Below are positions 24,956 through 38,570 of a stretch of DNA of 64,000 bases, in pieces (position 1 is the stretch's first letter; each line of letters begins with the position of its first letter). The notes under the pieces are model-generated. The model did no database searches. It was given only the letters and a program-made list of their open reading frames with translations, and was not told the DNA's origin. Position numbers and translations under genes: made by a program. The stretch covers positions 1 through 64,000 of the forward strand of contig JAENRU010000487.1 of NCBI GenBank assembly GCA_016647705.1, in the 5' to 3' direction. The stretch comes from Eucommia ulmoides. Lineage: Eukaryota; Streptophyta; Magnoliopsida; Garryales; Eucommiaceae.

Positions 24956-25654
24956 TGCAAAATCGTCCATTTTAAATAAACACATTTTCCACAATTTATA
25001 CAAAAATAAGATTTGTAAATTTACATAGAAGACAGTACACTCACCTCGATTTCCGTACTGCAAAACTGTCACCGTCAAAAACCAACCGAGACGATGGCGC
25101 CTGCGAACCTAATAGCGATAAGGCCTAAATTAATACTTTATTTAAAATAACCTAACATGTAATGCAGGCCCTAAATTTCATAATTTCCCATTCCCCAAAT
25201 TTCATTATGAAAAATTATTATTTTGTTTGTTTTGCTACGTTAATATTTACTCTACCAATTTATTTAGATTAGCGATTAATAAAATATTATTACGATTACG
25301 AAAATTACTTTTAGGATTGCTAAACTTTTAATACTAGCAATTTAATTTAACAAAAATAATACCCGATTAAAATTTTACCTATTTTCGAATTGCTCGCAGG
25401 CCGAGAAGTTGAAATTTGGATTTTGATTTTTATTTGATTTTCTCTCCTGTTTTCTATTTTTGATTGCTGGGCCTCACCGCCGCAGCGAACGCCCTTTTTT
25501 TTCCTCTGTTGAGCTCACTGGATCTTTATCGCCGCGGCAACGGATCTCACTACCACGGCGAACGCCTTTTTTTCTATTATGGGTTTCTAGTTTCAATTCT
25601 CTCTCTCTTCGATTTTGGTTTTCGGTTCAGCTGATCGACACTCTTACCACGCTC

Positions 25655-26200
25655 ACTACCGGCGATCACACCCACCCACGCCGGCAATCAAACACACACC
25701 CATACACGACGACACACATATACACATACACACATACACAGTGCTGAACAGCATACCCACGAACAGCCTGAACGACGGCCACCTACACACATACAACCAC
25801 CGAACACACACACTGTCGATGAACAGCAGTACACACACAAACCTCACACATACACACATCCGATCACATACACACATACACAGGCCGATCAACACACAAT
25901 CACCCAAACACAACAAACACATGCACCAATGGCGATGGTTGAACGACGAACACACCCACAGCACACGATGACGAACGGCGATGATCATACATGCGATCCA
26001 CACCCACACACAATCACTAATCACACACACACCGCTGGACAACAGAACTGAACACACACACCTCCTACCAAATGATGATGGCGATCACACATACACACAT
26101 ACACATGCGTCTGATCACCTTCGGCGATGCACTGACCAACGGACAAAACACACACACACATACAATCGACGGCATACACACAAACCCACGCCAACCGCAC
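25655..26200. repeat. CA-rich (ACACAC/ACATAC) tract
   Basis: Dense ACACAC and CACATACACA words interspersed with GC-richer spacers inside the solo LTR, with a TGTG tract at 26330-26370. Long open frames here on both strands are compositional artefacts. Confidence 0.8.
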
Positions 26201-27839
26201 TCTACTGGCCCGCTCTCTCATGCTCTGATTCTTCTCTTCCTTTTAGGTGCATGAAATGTAGGTATATATATGCATGAGAGATAGGGTTAACTTGTGGCCG
26301 CGTGTGTGTTTTTGTTTTTCCCCACGATTGTGTGTGTGTGTATGTGTGAGTGTGTGTGTGTGTGTGTGTATTTTCAAATTACATTAACCTCCCCTAAATT
26401 TTCTTTAGGTTATTATTTAAGCCCAATTCAAAATTTAATATTCTCAAAAATTATAAATCCATCCCTAAATTTTTCAATTAAATTAGAAATGACACATTAT
26501 ATCCCGTTATTTTCTAAATGTTCTAAAATGCAGCTAAGGATTATGCATGCGCAGAAATTAGGGTCTTACAACATTTATCTGTATTCTTCTTGCCCTTGCC
26601 GCCATTCACAAATAGACTCTTTTTCAGATGAATGTTAAAAATGTCTTTCTCAACGGTGATCTTCTAGAGGAAGTTTACATGCATATTCTTCCCGGTCTAT
26701 CTACCCCTCAGCATAAAGTATGTCGGCTCCATTGTACCTTATTTGGTCTCAAACAAGCACCACATGCTTGGTTTGCAAAATTCAGCTCTACCATTAACCA
26801 GTTTTGGTTCATATTCAGCGCTCATGATTCTGCCATGTTTATTTGCCAAACTAAACATGGCATTATCTTGCTTTTATTATATGTGGATGACATGGTCATT
26901 ACCGAAGATGATCTACACGAGATCTCAGAACTAAAATAATTTCTCAGCAGTCAATTTGAGTTGAAAGATCTTGGTATGCTTATCTATTTTTTTGGCCTCG
27001 AAGTCTCATCTATTTTAGATGGATATTTTCTCTCTCAGGACAAATATGTCTTTAATCTTATTTCCAAGACTGGTATCACTGACCCTACTATTGCCAACAC
27101 TTACTTGGAGCCAAATGTCAAACTTAATCCATTAGATGGATCTCCTCTTCAAGAAGTCACTCTTTATCGCCAATTGGTTGGAAGTTTGTTATATCTCATA
27201 TTTACTCATCCAAACATTACCTATATCGTTCATCAAGTCAACCAGTTCCTATCTACTCCTCGAACCACTCATTTTTCAGTTGTTCTTCGAATTCTTCGGT
27301 ATGTCAAATGAACTATGTTTCATTAACTTCATATCTCTAGTCAAACTGCTCCCATCTTACAGGCATACTCTGATGTCGACTAGGCTGGAGATCCCACTGA
27401 TAGTTGTTCTACTACTGGTTATTGCTTCTTCTTGGGTAACTCAATCATTTCATGGAAAAGTAAGAAACAAACTGTAGTTACCTATTCCAGTATTGAAACT
27501 GAATATTGTGCTATTGCCGATGCAACACAAGAATTAATTTGGTTGCGTTGGCTTCTCTCTGACATTGGAGTCTCCTCATCCAATGCTACTATTTTAAATT
27601 GTGACAACCGAAGTACTATTCAAATTACTCACAATGATGTTTTTCACTAGTGCACCAAACACATTGGACTGATTGTCACTTTATCCGAGATTATATTCTC
27701 CAGAATACTGTTCGTTTTCACTCCGTTAGTTTTGCCAATTAAACATTTTCACCAAGACATATCCACCCGGACATTTTCATACTCTACTTTCCAAACTCAA
27801 GATGATATCTAATCTACCACCATGAGTTTGAGGGGGGGA

Positions 27840-28115
27840 TGTTAGAGAAAGTCTTCTTCACATTTAATGTTGTCTCTTCTCATTTGATGATTCTCCACCG
27901 AAAGCACTCATCTTCACCTTCTCCTCATTTATGTCTAGTTTCCGTTTTCCACAAAGTATAGCCATTGAAGTCAAGAGTTATCATTTATTACACAAGATCC
28001 TCAAGATTTCCTCAGCCGATTCCCTTATATGTAATTGTGTATATATATGTATATTTGTTTTTGTGTTGTGTAAGATGAATAATATAGCAATTCTTTTTCA
28101 TTACAAGTTTTAACA
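27840..28115 (+). repeat. 3' LTR of copia-4
   Basis: A 276-bp LTR, starts TGTTAGAGAAAGTC after the purine tract GAGTTTGAGGGGGGGA and ends TTTTAACA. Confidence 0.8.
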
Positions 28116-28527
28116 AAAAAAAAAAAATACTACACAAATAAATAAATAAAAACACAATAGAACATTAAAAAAATACTAGAGTTGATATGACATTTTTCCA
28201 TGTTTGTTAATTTGTTTGAGTTAAATTGACGTTCGAAACATTTTGGTGAATCTTGATCATGTTTGCTCATTGGTTCTTAAACAAATTAGTTGTGAGCTAG
28301 TAATTTATCTGATTTGTTTGTGATATGGATCAATTGTTCGTTGAGAAGACTATTTTTGTACAAGAGAAGATATTTGATACAAATATTTTTGGGGAGGGGG
28401 GGGGGGTTGGCAACAATAAGATTGTTATGGATTATGTATGTTGTTATAGATTTTTGTTTCTCTTTGATTTTGGATGTGATAAACATGTATTGTTCTAAAT
28501 GTTTGTCCCAAATTCTGATTGTGATTG
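28116..28527. other. Spacer between copia-4 and copia-5; possible CACTA remnant
   Basis: No recognisable gene. It has an A-run at its left edge and a G-rich run at about 28391-28407. By position it could be CACTA DNA caught between two inserted copia elements, but nothing in it proves that. Confidence 0.35.
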
Positions 28528-29034
28528 TGTTGAGAAATTTTATTTCCTAATATATTTTAGGCAACATATTATTAACTCAATTATATTTTCTATTTAAATT
28601 TAATAAGCTAAAATTAAGTGACCTAATTGATTTGGATATACTTGTACACTACTCAAAAAGAATGTGGGTTAAATGTATAGATATCATATTATTATGGGGT
28701 GATTAGGGGATTATGGGAACCCTAATCACACCATATATAAATAAATATTAGAGTTATGGTCCCCAATACACCAAATCAAAATACGGCTCATTTCTTTCTA
28801 TATAGAAGAGGAACAATAGTCCTATCGAGGAACTAATGCAATTTGGTTGAGGAAGATCACATACTCACTCGATTCATGTCCTACTCATGATCGATCGTTG
28901 CAAAATTCTACATCGGTAGTCAATTATTCATAATGGATCTAGATATGTGATTTATGTGTTTAATAGATCTCTTGACGATTTGACACGTTGCATTAGGTAT
29001 TATGGATTTAGATTTATAGGGATAAAATGCCAAT
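28528..29034 (+). repeat. 5' LTR of copia-5
   Basis: Starts TGTTGAGAAATTTTATTT, contains CACACCATATATAAATAAATA (TATA region, about 28727-28746), ends ATGCCAATA. Confidence 0.8.
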
Positions 29035-29781
29035 AAGTAGTATCAGAACCTAATTCGTGTTGAATCATTAGGGTTCTTAATTTTTTCAAGTTTGTAGAAT
29101 TTTAGGGTTTGAGTGTTTTCTATTAAAGTTTGATTATTTGTGAAATAGTAGGAGGAAATGTTAAGATTTTTATGTAGTTTATGCAATTTGATTCATTTTT
29201 TGCTAAATACTACGGATTTTGTTATGGATCTAAGGAAAGAAAAATCTCAATTTTCTTAATTTTTTGGGTGTTTTTGCTGCAAAAATTTCAGATTTGATTT
29301 AGATCTGATCAAATAGGCCAACCGATTTAGTCAGGGGGTTCGGACATTTTTGCCACCTATTCGCAGTTTGGCCATAATTTTCTCGTTCGAACTCCGATTG
29401 AGGTTATTAAAGATTATATGGAACCATCAGAAAGAGAAATAAAACTTTCATGTTTTGAGTTTTTCCAGAATTAGATTGCATCATAGTCAACATTGGGCTT
29501 GAAATTGATGCACCTGCACTGCTGAATGAATCGGTCAACTAAATTTAAGTTCGGTCGACCAAACCATATTAGTCAGTTGACCAACTACTCAAAACAGAGG
29601 CCATTTAGCTTCTGTCCAGTTTGGTCAACCGAATTTGCACGACATTTGATTAACGGACCATTAGGACGGTCGACGAATAAAATCTAGTATCTCGAAATAA
29701 ATTAATATGAAACAATATGTTACCAAATTAATCTCTATTGTATAGTTTATTTTATTTTGGGATATTAAGATGTTGATGTTT

Positions 29782-30090
29782 GTTATTTATGCGAATAATA
29801 GCCGGCCCAAAAGAAGACTATTGATTGGCCAAATAATAAGCATTGATAGTTATTGATGCTAGTTATTTATGCGAGCAATAACCAGCCCAAAGGAAGGTTA
29901 TTGTTTGACCAAATAATGAATATTAATTTGGTGTCTGTTGTTTATGTAAACCATAATTGGCTCAAAGAAAGGTTATTGTCTAACTGAATAATAGACATTG
30001 ATTTGAAATTAGTCTGATTATTATTTATGCAATCAATAATCGGCCCAAAAGAAGGCTAATGTTTAGCCAAATAATAAATGTACCTGTAGA
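29782..30090 (+). repeat. Leader tandem repeat of copia-5, 4 units of 76-81 bp
   Basis: Units start with GTTATTTATGCGA-like words at 29782, 29862, 29938 and 30019. Each carries CGGCCCAAAAGAAGG followed by TTGTTTGACCAAATAATAA. A related half-unit follows near 30125-30170. Confidence 0.75.
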
Positions 30091-33000
30091 AATAAATGTG
30101 TGATAATTATCAAGTTTCCATGTGACCAGTAAGTTGGTCCAAATAAAGGCTTATTGTTTAACATGATTTATTATCAGCATTTGATTATTGCATTGAGAGT
30201 ACAACTTACAAGTTGATGTTTCTATCCAAAGGCTAAACATCAATGTTGTGCTAGATATCTTGGGATGGGGCTCACCAATACAATTATTTTGTTTATGCTG
30301 TATGTGTTAAAGTTTTAATTTGACATAAACTTTTATGTTGAGCTTGTGTTCGTCATTGTTTTCTGTTTAGTTAATGCTTCTACTGCTACTATTACTATCG
30401 ACATAACTTTTATTTCAGTGCTTAACGGCACAAACTTTAAAGATTGGAGATAGAACATTTCAATTTTTCTCGGATACGTGGGTCTTTAGTTTGCGCTAAG
30501 GAGAGAACAACCTTCACCTCGTACTGAAGAAAGTTTCCTTGAGGCTAAAAATGGAATATGAGAGGTAGGACAGTTCTAATCGCATAAATCTTATGATGAT
30601 CCAACACATTGTTTGAGAAACATTCAGGGGTAGTATATCCAGTGAGATAACTACTGAGACGTTCCATAAGGAAATTAAAAAAAATTTATAAAGAACGAAA
30701 GGGCAAATACAAGTACACTTTTAGCTGATCTTGTCTTGATAAAGTATAAATAAAAGGGGAACATAAGTAAGTACATTATAGAAATGTCCAATGTCGCCTC
30801 GGAACTAAAGGCACTAAAGTTAGAGCTGTCATAGGACTAGCTCATGCATGTAGTACTCATTTCTCTTCCTGCACAACACAGTCAGTTTACGGTGACTTAT
30901 AATACTTGAAAGGATAAATGGACTCTTAATGAGCTCATATCTGACTATGTGCAAGAAGAAGAAACAAATTATACAAACAATGACATAAAGTGCTCATTTA
31001 GCCTCTACCTCTAAGGGTAAGAAACAACAAAGAGATAAAGGTCAAGAAGCTGCAGTTGGAACACGGCAGACCAAATTGCAAAAGAATCAGGATCAGGAAT
31101 TTACTTGTTTCTTCTGCAAGAAAGTTGGACATGTATACTTCTCACTCTGGTTTGTTCTGAGGTTAATTTAGCTTTTTTTCACCTAGTCACATTTGGTGGA
31201 TAGATTCTAGTGCTACTACTCATATAACTGTGTCTATATAGGGTTGCCTGTGGATCCGAAAGTCAATTGATATTGAAAGATGTATCTATGTGGACAATGG
31301 CGAAACAGTTGTTGTTGAGACAATAGGGACTTTTAAATTATCTTTAAAGAGTGGTTACTTTTTGGATTTGAAAGAGACATATGTAATACTATCATTTAGA
31401 CAGTACTTGGTTTTTATTTCTTCTTTGGACAAATTTATTTTTTTCTTGTTCAATTGAAAATAATAACCTCATTCTTTTTCGAGATTCAAATATTATTACA
31501 ACTAGTTCTTTAGTTAATAATCTATAGATGTTGGATACTATTTCTTCACATAATGAAACCTTATAGACAACTACTTGTGGTACAAAACCTAAATTATTTA
31601 ATGAGAATTTTGCCATACTTTGGCACAAGCATCTAGAACATATATCTAAATAGAGAATAGAGAGACTTATTTTTTATGGAATTCTTGATCCCATGATTTA
31701 ACAAATTTTAAAGTTTATATTGAATGTGTAAAGTGGAAACAAACAAACATAAGAAAATTGGGTACCAATAGGAGTTCTGGTATCTTAGAACTAATACATA
31801 CTATGGACCATTCCCTACGGCATCTTAGAATAGGCAACAGTATTTTATTATGTTCATAAAAGACTACTCTCGTTTTAGGTACATATATTTAATTCATGAG
31901 AAGTCTCAATCCTTTGACATATTTAAGTCTTTCAAAGTTGAAGTTAAACTTCAATTTGAAAAGAAAATTAAGGTTGTCAAATCGGACCGTGATGGTGAAT
32001 ACGGTAGGAGATTTGACGAATCAGTAAAACAACATCCAGGACCTTTTTCTAAATTCCTAAAGGAATGTGGAATCGTCCTATAGTTCACCATACCGGGCAA
32101 ACCTGGCATGAACCATGTTACTGAGAGACGAAACAAAACACTTAAGGACATAGTTAGAAGTTTGATAATTCATTAATCTTTACCAGAATCACTCTAGGAA
32201 AAAATACTTACGAATGAAACATATATCCTGAAGATAGTACCAAGTAAATCTATGAGTAAAAAACCTTATGAACTGTAGCTAAGCATAAAGCCTAGTATAA
32301 GGCATTTACCCATTTGAGGTTGTCCAATTGAGGTAAGGCCTTATAGGCCAAATAAAATAAAACTGGACTCAAGAACAGTTAGTTACTTCTTTGTTGGGTA
32401 CACTGAATGGTCAAGATGATTTAAGTTTTATAATCCTTTGGATTAGACCTTTTTTGAGATGGGAAATGCGAGATTCCTTGAGGGTGTTGAGTTTGAAGGG
32501 AAAGAAGAATATAAGGAATGTTGTCTTTAAAGAAGAATCAGCTATTAACGATGATCAGGTTTCTATACCTATTGTTGGTCAAGGTACAGTTTTCTTTGAA
32601 GATGAATTTGTTATTGACAGTGATCAGGTCTCTATACCTATTACTACTCAAGACACAGTTTTGACTTTAGATAACAATGTTTAGGCTTTTATTCCTGACA
32701 TTGCTCCAGACCACGACAATAATGAGATTCTTTCTCAAACACAATCTATAGAACAAACTCAACAACCTCAAGAAGTGCCATTAAGGAGATCCACTAGGGA
32801 GAGGAGAATTATGATTTCAAATTATTATATCGTCCTTCTCCGAAGACATAAGTTTGACGTAGGAACAATGGAAGATGATCCAATCGACTTCCATCAAATC
32901 AAACAAAGTCCAGACTTTCAAAGTAGATTATAAAGAGACTTTTTCTCCAGTTTTATCGAAAGACTCTTTTAGGATTATCATGGCACTTGTAGCTCATTTT

Positions 33001-33862
33001 GATTGAGAGTCACATTAGATGGATGTAAAGACTCTATTTCTCGATTGAGACATTTAAGAAATGATATATGTAGTACAGTCAGAAAACTTTGGATTAGAAA
33101 ATCCAAAGTATATGGTTTGCAAGCTAAAGAAATTCATCTATGGTCTCAAACAAGCTTTCTGTCAATGGTGTCACAAATTTCATCAAATCATTGTCTTATA
33201 TGGTTTTGAGCTAAATGCAGTTGATGATTGTGTATACTACAAGTTCAGTGGGAGTAAATTTATTATTTCTAATGTTATATGCCAATGACACATTGATAGC
33301 TGGCAACAATATGGGCTTATTGCACAAGACTACGAGATTTCTTACTAAGAATTATCTTGGGGATGCCTATTTTGTATTAGGAATAAAAATACACCGAGAT
33401 CGCTCTCGGGGTATCCTTGAGTTATCACAAAAGAGTTATATCAATAAGTTGCTTGCTAGATTTGGCATGGAAGATTGCGCACTGGGAGATACTCTTATCG
33501 CTATAGGAAACAAGTTTAGTTTCACTTAATGCCCCAAGAATGAGTCGAAAAAGAAAGAGATGCAAAAAATTTCATGTGCTTTAGCAGTAGGGAGTCTTGT
33601 GTATGCTCAAGTATATACGCATCTGGATTTAGCGTTCAAATTTGGAATGTTGAGTAAATACTTAAGTAACCCTAGGATGGATCATTGGAAACTAGCCAAA
33701 CAAATTATAAGGTATTTTTAGAAAACAAAAGATTACATAATCACTTATCGGAAGACAGATCATTTAGAGATCATTGAGTATTATGATTCTGATCAAGTTT
33801 CTAATTGCTAAAGATAGAATTCAGAGTATGATAGTGTCTATAGAATATATGGGAACAAACTA

Positions 33863-36187
33863 TGTTGATCCCTAGGTTTTGATGAATAATTAAGTGTTGA
33901 TTTTTTTTATGGAACTAATGTGTTTGTTGGGTATTTCAGAAAAGAGTTCTATATTATTGATTATGTTGAAGACATCATGAATAAAATGTTAAGAGTACAA
34001 AGATGGATGCAATGAAGAAATGAAGAATTGTGAAAACCTTAAAGAAATTAGGTAAAAACAACTCAATACTCTTATACTCTTAATGTAACCCGAATTAGGA
34101 TCACACACGACACTATTAAATTAGTTATCTTTATGTGTGTTTTGATAATGATTTGATAGTATTTAGGATCCTAATTATTGATTTGGTTTGTGCTCCATAT
34201 GTGAAATTGAAAATGAAAATTGACCTTGAAAATAAGGATTAAAGTATAAAAAGTTGAATTTTAGGGTTAATTCAGTCAACCGAAAAAAACAATCAGCTAA
34301 CTATATCAAACAGTATGTTTTGGAGCAAAATTGGTGAAGGAAATGACCACTCAGCTTGAATCGATCAACCAATCAAAAGAAATCGGTCAAACGTTTGAAT
34401 CAATGAGGTCTTCGGAGCAAAATGGGTTGTCTTTGCACCAATCGGTCAACCGAACGAGGGCAATCGGTCAACTGATTGGATCTTAAGTTTTGGCAGAAAA
34501 AATCTCTAAATCAATCAATCAACCAATTGGTAAAGAATCGGTTAACTGATTGGGCTAAATTTTGGTAGAAGAAAGTATATGCATCAATCGATCAACTGAC
34601 TAGGGGGTATCAGTCAACCGACTGGGGTTATGGCTTGTACTGGTTGGCAACCGACCACCATGGATCAGTCAACAGACTGTTTTGTAATTGCGAAGAACTT
34701 GGTCTTCGGATAAAAAACTACCCATTTTTTATGCCTACAAGGGAGAGATTTTTTAGATTTAATCTTATTAAAGATATGGTACATATATTTATATATCCCT
34801 ATTGATTTGGTTCACATAACTTAAGATTCTCTCAATTTAATTAGTTAATACTTCATATCTTTATGATTATTAAATGTGAAATATTTATGGGTTTATTTGA
34901 GAGATTTAGAAAGTTATGTTAATGTGAAATACTCCAAAATTGAATGATTATGTTCTATGGGACCTTTTAGAGGAATGGATTTTGAAAAGTAGTCATTGGA
35001 GGGCTTGTTATCAGTCTATATATTCAAATCTGCGGGATTGAGATAGAATACATCAAGAACAATCAGTTCTAGTCCTTTCTAAGAGAGATATTTTCGCTGA
35101 GATTTTTTAGAGATATTCTTTCTACGTTCTTGATCTAAAGCGTTATTGATTTGGCATTACCCAATTGTGCTATATTGTGATTCTGTTTTCAATATTCGGT
35201 GTTTTTCTAGTGAGATCTTTCCATGCTATTGGTCTTAATTTTGATTCATATTATTTATGATTGGCTTGGTGTTAAGATTATTAGAAAATCGTTTTCAAAT
35301 TTAAAAGTCTGAAAATCTTTTCAAAATGATTTTGTGTGTTTATCTGATTACGCGTTTTAAATTGTGTTACCCACAATGTTTATTAATTAGATATTAATTT
35401 GCATCACATTGTATCTATTACAGAGTAAATTTCGAGACATTAATTAAGTATATCTATAGTGAGATAGTAGAAGTTCCTTGTGGGAAAAAAGTCATATTTT
35501 TTTATATTTGTGAGTTTGAGTGGATTAAACACAGTTGGGCCAGTGTCTAATCAGGGTAACTAGATTTCGATCTTTTTCTTGTAAAAACAAAATAGGGTTT
35601 GATGTTTGTCCTTAGTTAAAATGTTCGGTTATTCTTTTCTTTTGAAAGGAACTAGGTTTTGATTCTCCCCGTAATTGAATTGATTTGAGTGAATTGTAAA
35701 AGTTTCATCCTTACCTAGTAAAAAGATACTTGTGAGTTTGGTGAGGTTTTGATTCTTTCTGTAATAGAATTAAGTTAGTCTTAAACCTGGTAAAAAGGTA
35801 ATGTTATTCCTTATCCTGGGAAAAGAAAATTTGTAAAGGTTAATTTTGAGCATAGTAAAATAATCGTTGTAAGGGTTTGATTCCTGCTTAGTAAAAGAAT
35901 TAGGGGTTTAAAGGTTGCGAATCTCCGTGGAGCTCAAGGAATTAGATTAGGCAAGGCTAGCTTGCTGAATTAGAATATATCTTAGTGTGTTACGTTCTTT
36001 ATTTTCATTATATTTTGTTTGGATGTGCACCTAGAACTAAAGACTTATCCGTTGCATAACGAATATAATAATTAATATAAGAAAAATGATTATTTAATAA
36101 TTAAGTGTTAATGATTTATTTGTTTAAATTTTTTTAACTACCAATTCACCCCTCTCTCCCCATCTTGGGTAATTCATTGGGCCAACA
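33863..36187. mobile_element. Nested LTR-type insertion inside copia-5 (probable solo LTR)
   Basis: A 2325-bp non-coding block beginning TGTTGATCCCTAGG and ending GGGCCAACA interrupts the RNase H region of copia-5, whose reading resumes on the other side. AACAAA is found on both sides (33854-33859 and 36184-36189), but it overlaps the right LTR end, so the exact target duplication is ambiguous. No gag or pol lies inside. Family unknown. Confidence 0.6.
34265..34690. repeat. Cluster of GGTCAACCGA / TCGGTTGACC words
   Basis: About ten variants of ATCGGTCAACCGATTGG, partly self-complementary, within 430 bp of the nested LTR. The core TTGACC/GGTCAA matches the plant W-box core. A weaker group lies in the copia-5 leader at 29510-29670. 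Confidence 0.6.
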
Positions 36188-36724
36188 AATGCCATGATTG
36201 TAGATCCGCTTACTAAACGTCTACCACTTAAGGTACTTCATGAGCACACTGCTCATATGAGTTGCTGTTATCTAATGATGTGCTGGTTTAGTGGGAGTTT
36301 GTGTTTGTTGAATGTTTTTTTATTAGATACGTATATTTGATTTCTGCAGAATTAAAGTAGATGGATTAAATTTTATTTACTCTGAATATGTTCTTTCTAA
36401 TTGTGGTTTATCATAAGAACAGAAAAACTAATAATTGATCTCACTAAAGACTAAAGAATGATTAGTTGTAAATTGGCATGTTTGAGATCATACTGCATAT
36501 AATTTCTATGCTCTTTATCCACATTTGATCTATGCAATTGACTGTATTGGTATGGAGATCATCGTGGTTTAGTCATGACTGTATTGTAATAAAAGTTGTG
36601 GTAATTTCATTGCTAGTATATTAGATGGACTAAATTGTTTAAGGAGAAGTCTAAAAATAAATAGCATATAGATGTGTGCCAAATATAATTGTTTTAGGAA
36701 TAATATGTAGTCCAAGTGGAAAAT

Positions 36725-37232
36725 TGTTAGAAAATTTTATTTTCTAATTTATTTTGGACAACATATTATTAACTCAATTATATTTGATATTTAAATTTAA
36801 TGGGCTAAAATTAATTGATCTAATTAATTTGGGTAAGCCCGTAGACTACTCAAAAAGAATATGGGTTAAATGTGTAGATACTAAATTATTATGGGGTGAT
36901 TAGGGGATTATAAGAACTCCAATCACACCATATATAAAGAAAATATTGGGGTTATGGTCCCCAATACACCAAATCAAAATACGGCTACCTTTTTCTCATC
37001 TGAAAGAGGAACGACAGTCCCATCAAAGAATTAAGACGATTTGGTTGAGAAAAATCACGTACCCAGTTGATTCGTGCCCTACTCGTAATCGATCATCGCA
37101 GAATTCCGCTTTGGTAGTCTATTGTTCATAATAGATTCAGGTACATAATGTACGTGTTTAATAGAACTCTTGATGAGTTGACATGTTGCATTTGTGTTAT
37201 AGGTTTAGATCTATAGGGATGAAATCCCAACA
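36725..37232 (+). repeat. 3' LTR of copia-5
   Basis: A 508-bp LTR, starts TGTTAGAAAATTTTATTTT and ends GAAATCCCAACA. It is collinear with the 5' LTR over its whole length. Confidence 0.85.
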
Positions 37233-37643
37233 GATCTATGTACACTTTTATTAGTGAGGAAATTATTCAAATAAAATTTGTTGCAAATTGTTACTTTTAG
37301 CAAGAAATTTAGTTAGTCGTTAAATATGAATTACTAGTGAGGAAATTATTTAAATAAATTTTGTTACAAATTCTTACTTTTTGCGACGAAGGAAGTTGGT
37401 CGCTAAATATGAATTATTAGTGAAGAAATTATTCAAATAAAATTTGTGGAGACAAATTAATTCCTCGCTAAATACATATTTTGTAGTGAGGAATTCAAAA
37501 TTCGTCACTAAAGACTTTTGTCAACGATGTTTCTGCAACAACGATAATGACGAACCCATTTCCTTGGTAAAAAACTTTAGTGATAAATCCAGTACTTTTA
37601 AAGACATAATATTTTCGCGCTAAAAAGTTTTTTTCTTGTAGTG
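37233..37643 (+). mobile_element. CACTA transposon 3' terminus with subterminal repeats
   Basis: Direct and diverged repeats of a TTAGTGAGGAAATTATTCAAA / GCGACGAA-GTTGGTCGCTAAA type occupy 37233-37600, and the block ends with TTTTTTTCTTGTAGTG at 37643, the reverse complement of CACTACAAGAAAA. That is the canonical end of a plant CACTA element. Copia-5 abuts it on the left, so it was inserted within the subterminal region. The matching left end was not found in the window. Confidence 0.75.
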
Positions 37644-38570
37644 GTGTTCTTCAGCTGGAAGTCCTCGTTAGTCTTGGTCCGCCTTTAACCTTACCGACAA
37701 ACCACAGTTGCTACTCAGGTGTCTCAAAAGTTGGCCAAACGTTACTACGGGCATTCCCTGTGCTTGAACGAGTTGGCTCAGTCACCTATAAATTAGCTCG
37801 GCCCCTGAGTTGTAAAATCAATCCGGTCTTCCACATATCCATTCTCAAGCCATATCGCAGACCAGTTCCAGAGGGCATAAATGATCAGCTGCCCACGAAC
37901 AGTATTGCAAATCAGTCTTTGTCCTTACTCGTAGCAGTTTGTGCTACTCAAATGATTCTACGATGTAACTAGGAGGTTCGGCAACTTCTGGTTCAATGGA
38001 CCGATGATTCTCCTGAGAACTCTACTTGGAAAAACTTTAACGAATTCTGTAAGCTCTATCTTGACTTACACCTTCAGGACAAAGGTATAATTTCTCCAAG
38101 GAGCAGGGAATGATACATTCACAACTACTATTCCACTGCGACAACCCAACAAACCATCATAAGATACAATTGAAGAGGAGCCCAACGAGCAACTCGAGCA
38201 AACTGAGCCCCAGTCCAATGAAGGCCCATGAAGGAATAGGAAAACCCCAAATTGGATGAATGACTATGTTGTTTAAGGGAGTGTTAATTCCCTTTGCATC
38301 TCTTCACATTTCTGTTATTCCCTTTGCATTTCTTCATATTTCTGTTGTAACAAGAATTGGTTAAACGATTCCTTGGGTTGGGAATAGCTCTTCTCCCAAG
38401 GGAAGGCTTATATGCTCGGAAGGGGAATTTGTTGAGGTATTGAATGATAATAGTGATTCTCAACTTCTTCTTTCCCTTCTACTGCTCTTCTCTCCAATTT
38501 CTCTTTCTTCTCTATTTTTCTTCTATCTCTGTTTGTTCTTCCTGCAAAAGTTGGGTATTGGGAATTGACA
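37644..38570 (+). mobile_element. Ty3/gypsy chromovirus fossil, 3' end
   Basis: Plus-strand remnant with the C-terminal integrase (KLAKRYYG-type and INPVFHISILKPY words, about 37700-37870), a degenerate chromodomain (WTDDSPENSTW, about 37990-38040) and then the 3' LTR. The upstream part is replaced by the CACTA end. It has about three breaks in what remains. The lineage within chromoviruses is not decided. Confidence 0.8.
38282..38570 (+). repeat. 3' LTR of the chromovirus fossil
   Basis: A 289-bp LTR preceded by a purine tract (AAGGGAG). It starts TGTTAATTCCC and ends GGGAATTGACA, an 11-bp terminal inverted pair with one mismatch. Confidence 0.65.

Larger units (their letters stand above)
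28528..37232 (+). mobile_element. Ty1/copia retrotransposon fossil (copia-5), both LTRs, with nested LTR-type insertion
   Basis: Plus-strand element with 5' LTR 28528-29034, a decayed primer site (TAGTATCAGAAC) just inside, a long non-coding leader with tandem repeats (29782-30090), gag (about 30400-31160, with CFFCKKVGH knuckle), protease/pre-integrase (about 31200-31740), integrase (about 31800-32300), reverse transcriptase (about 32930-33530), RNase H (33540-33860, resuming 36188-36290), purine tract and 3' LTR 36725-37232. A 2.3-kb insertion interrupts RNase H. The coding part has more than ten breaks. The LTRs are 507 and 508 bp and about 85% alike by eye, so it is old. The five bases outside the LTRs (GATTG, GATCT) match only partly. 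Confidence 0.85.

Noticed and set aside
25460-26277. Several 60-130 codon frames rich in His/Thr or Cys/Val
   Set aside because: Compositional artefacts of the CA/TG-rich tract inside the solo LTR; mutually overlapping in different frames.
33854-36189. Exact target duplication for the insertion in copia-5
   Set aside because: AACAAA occurs on both sides but overlaps the LTR end, so the duplication cannot be assigned without sister copies.
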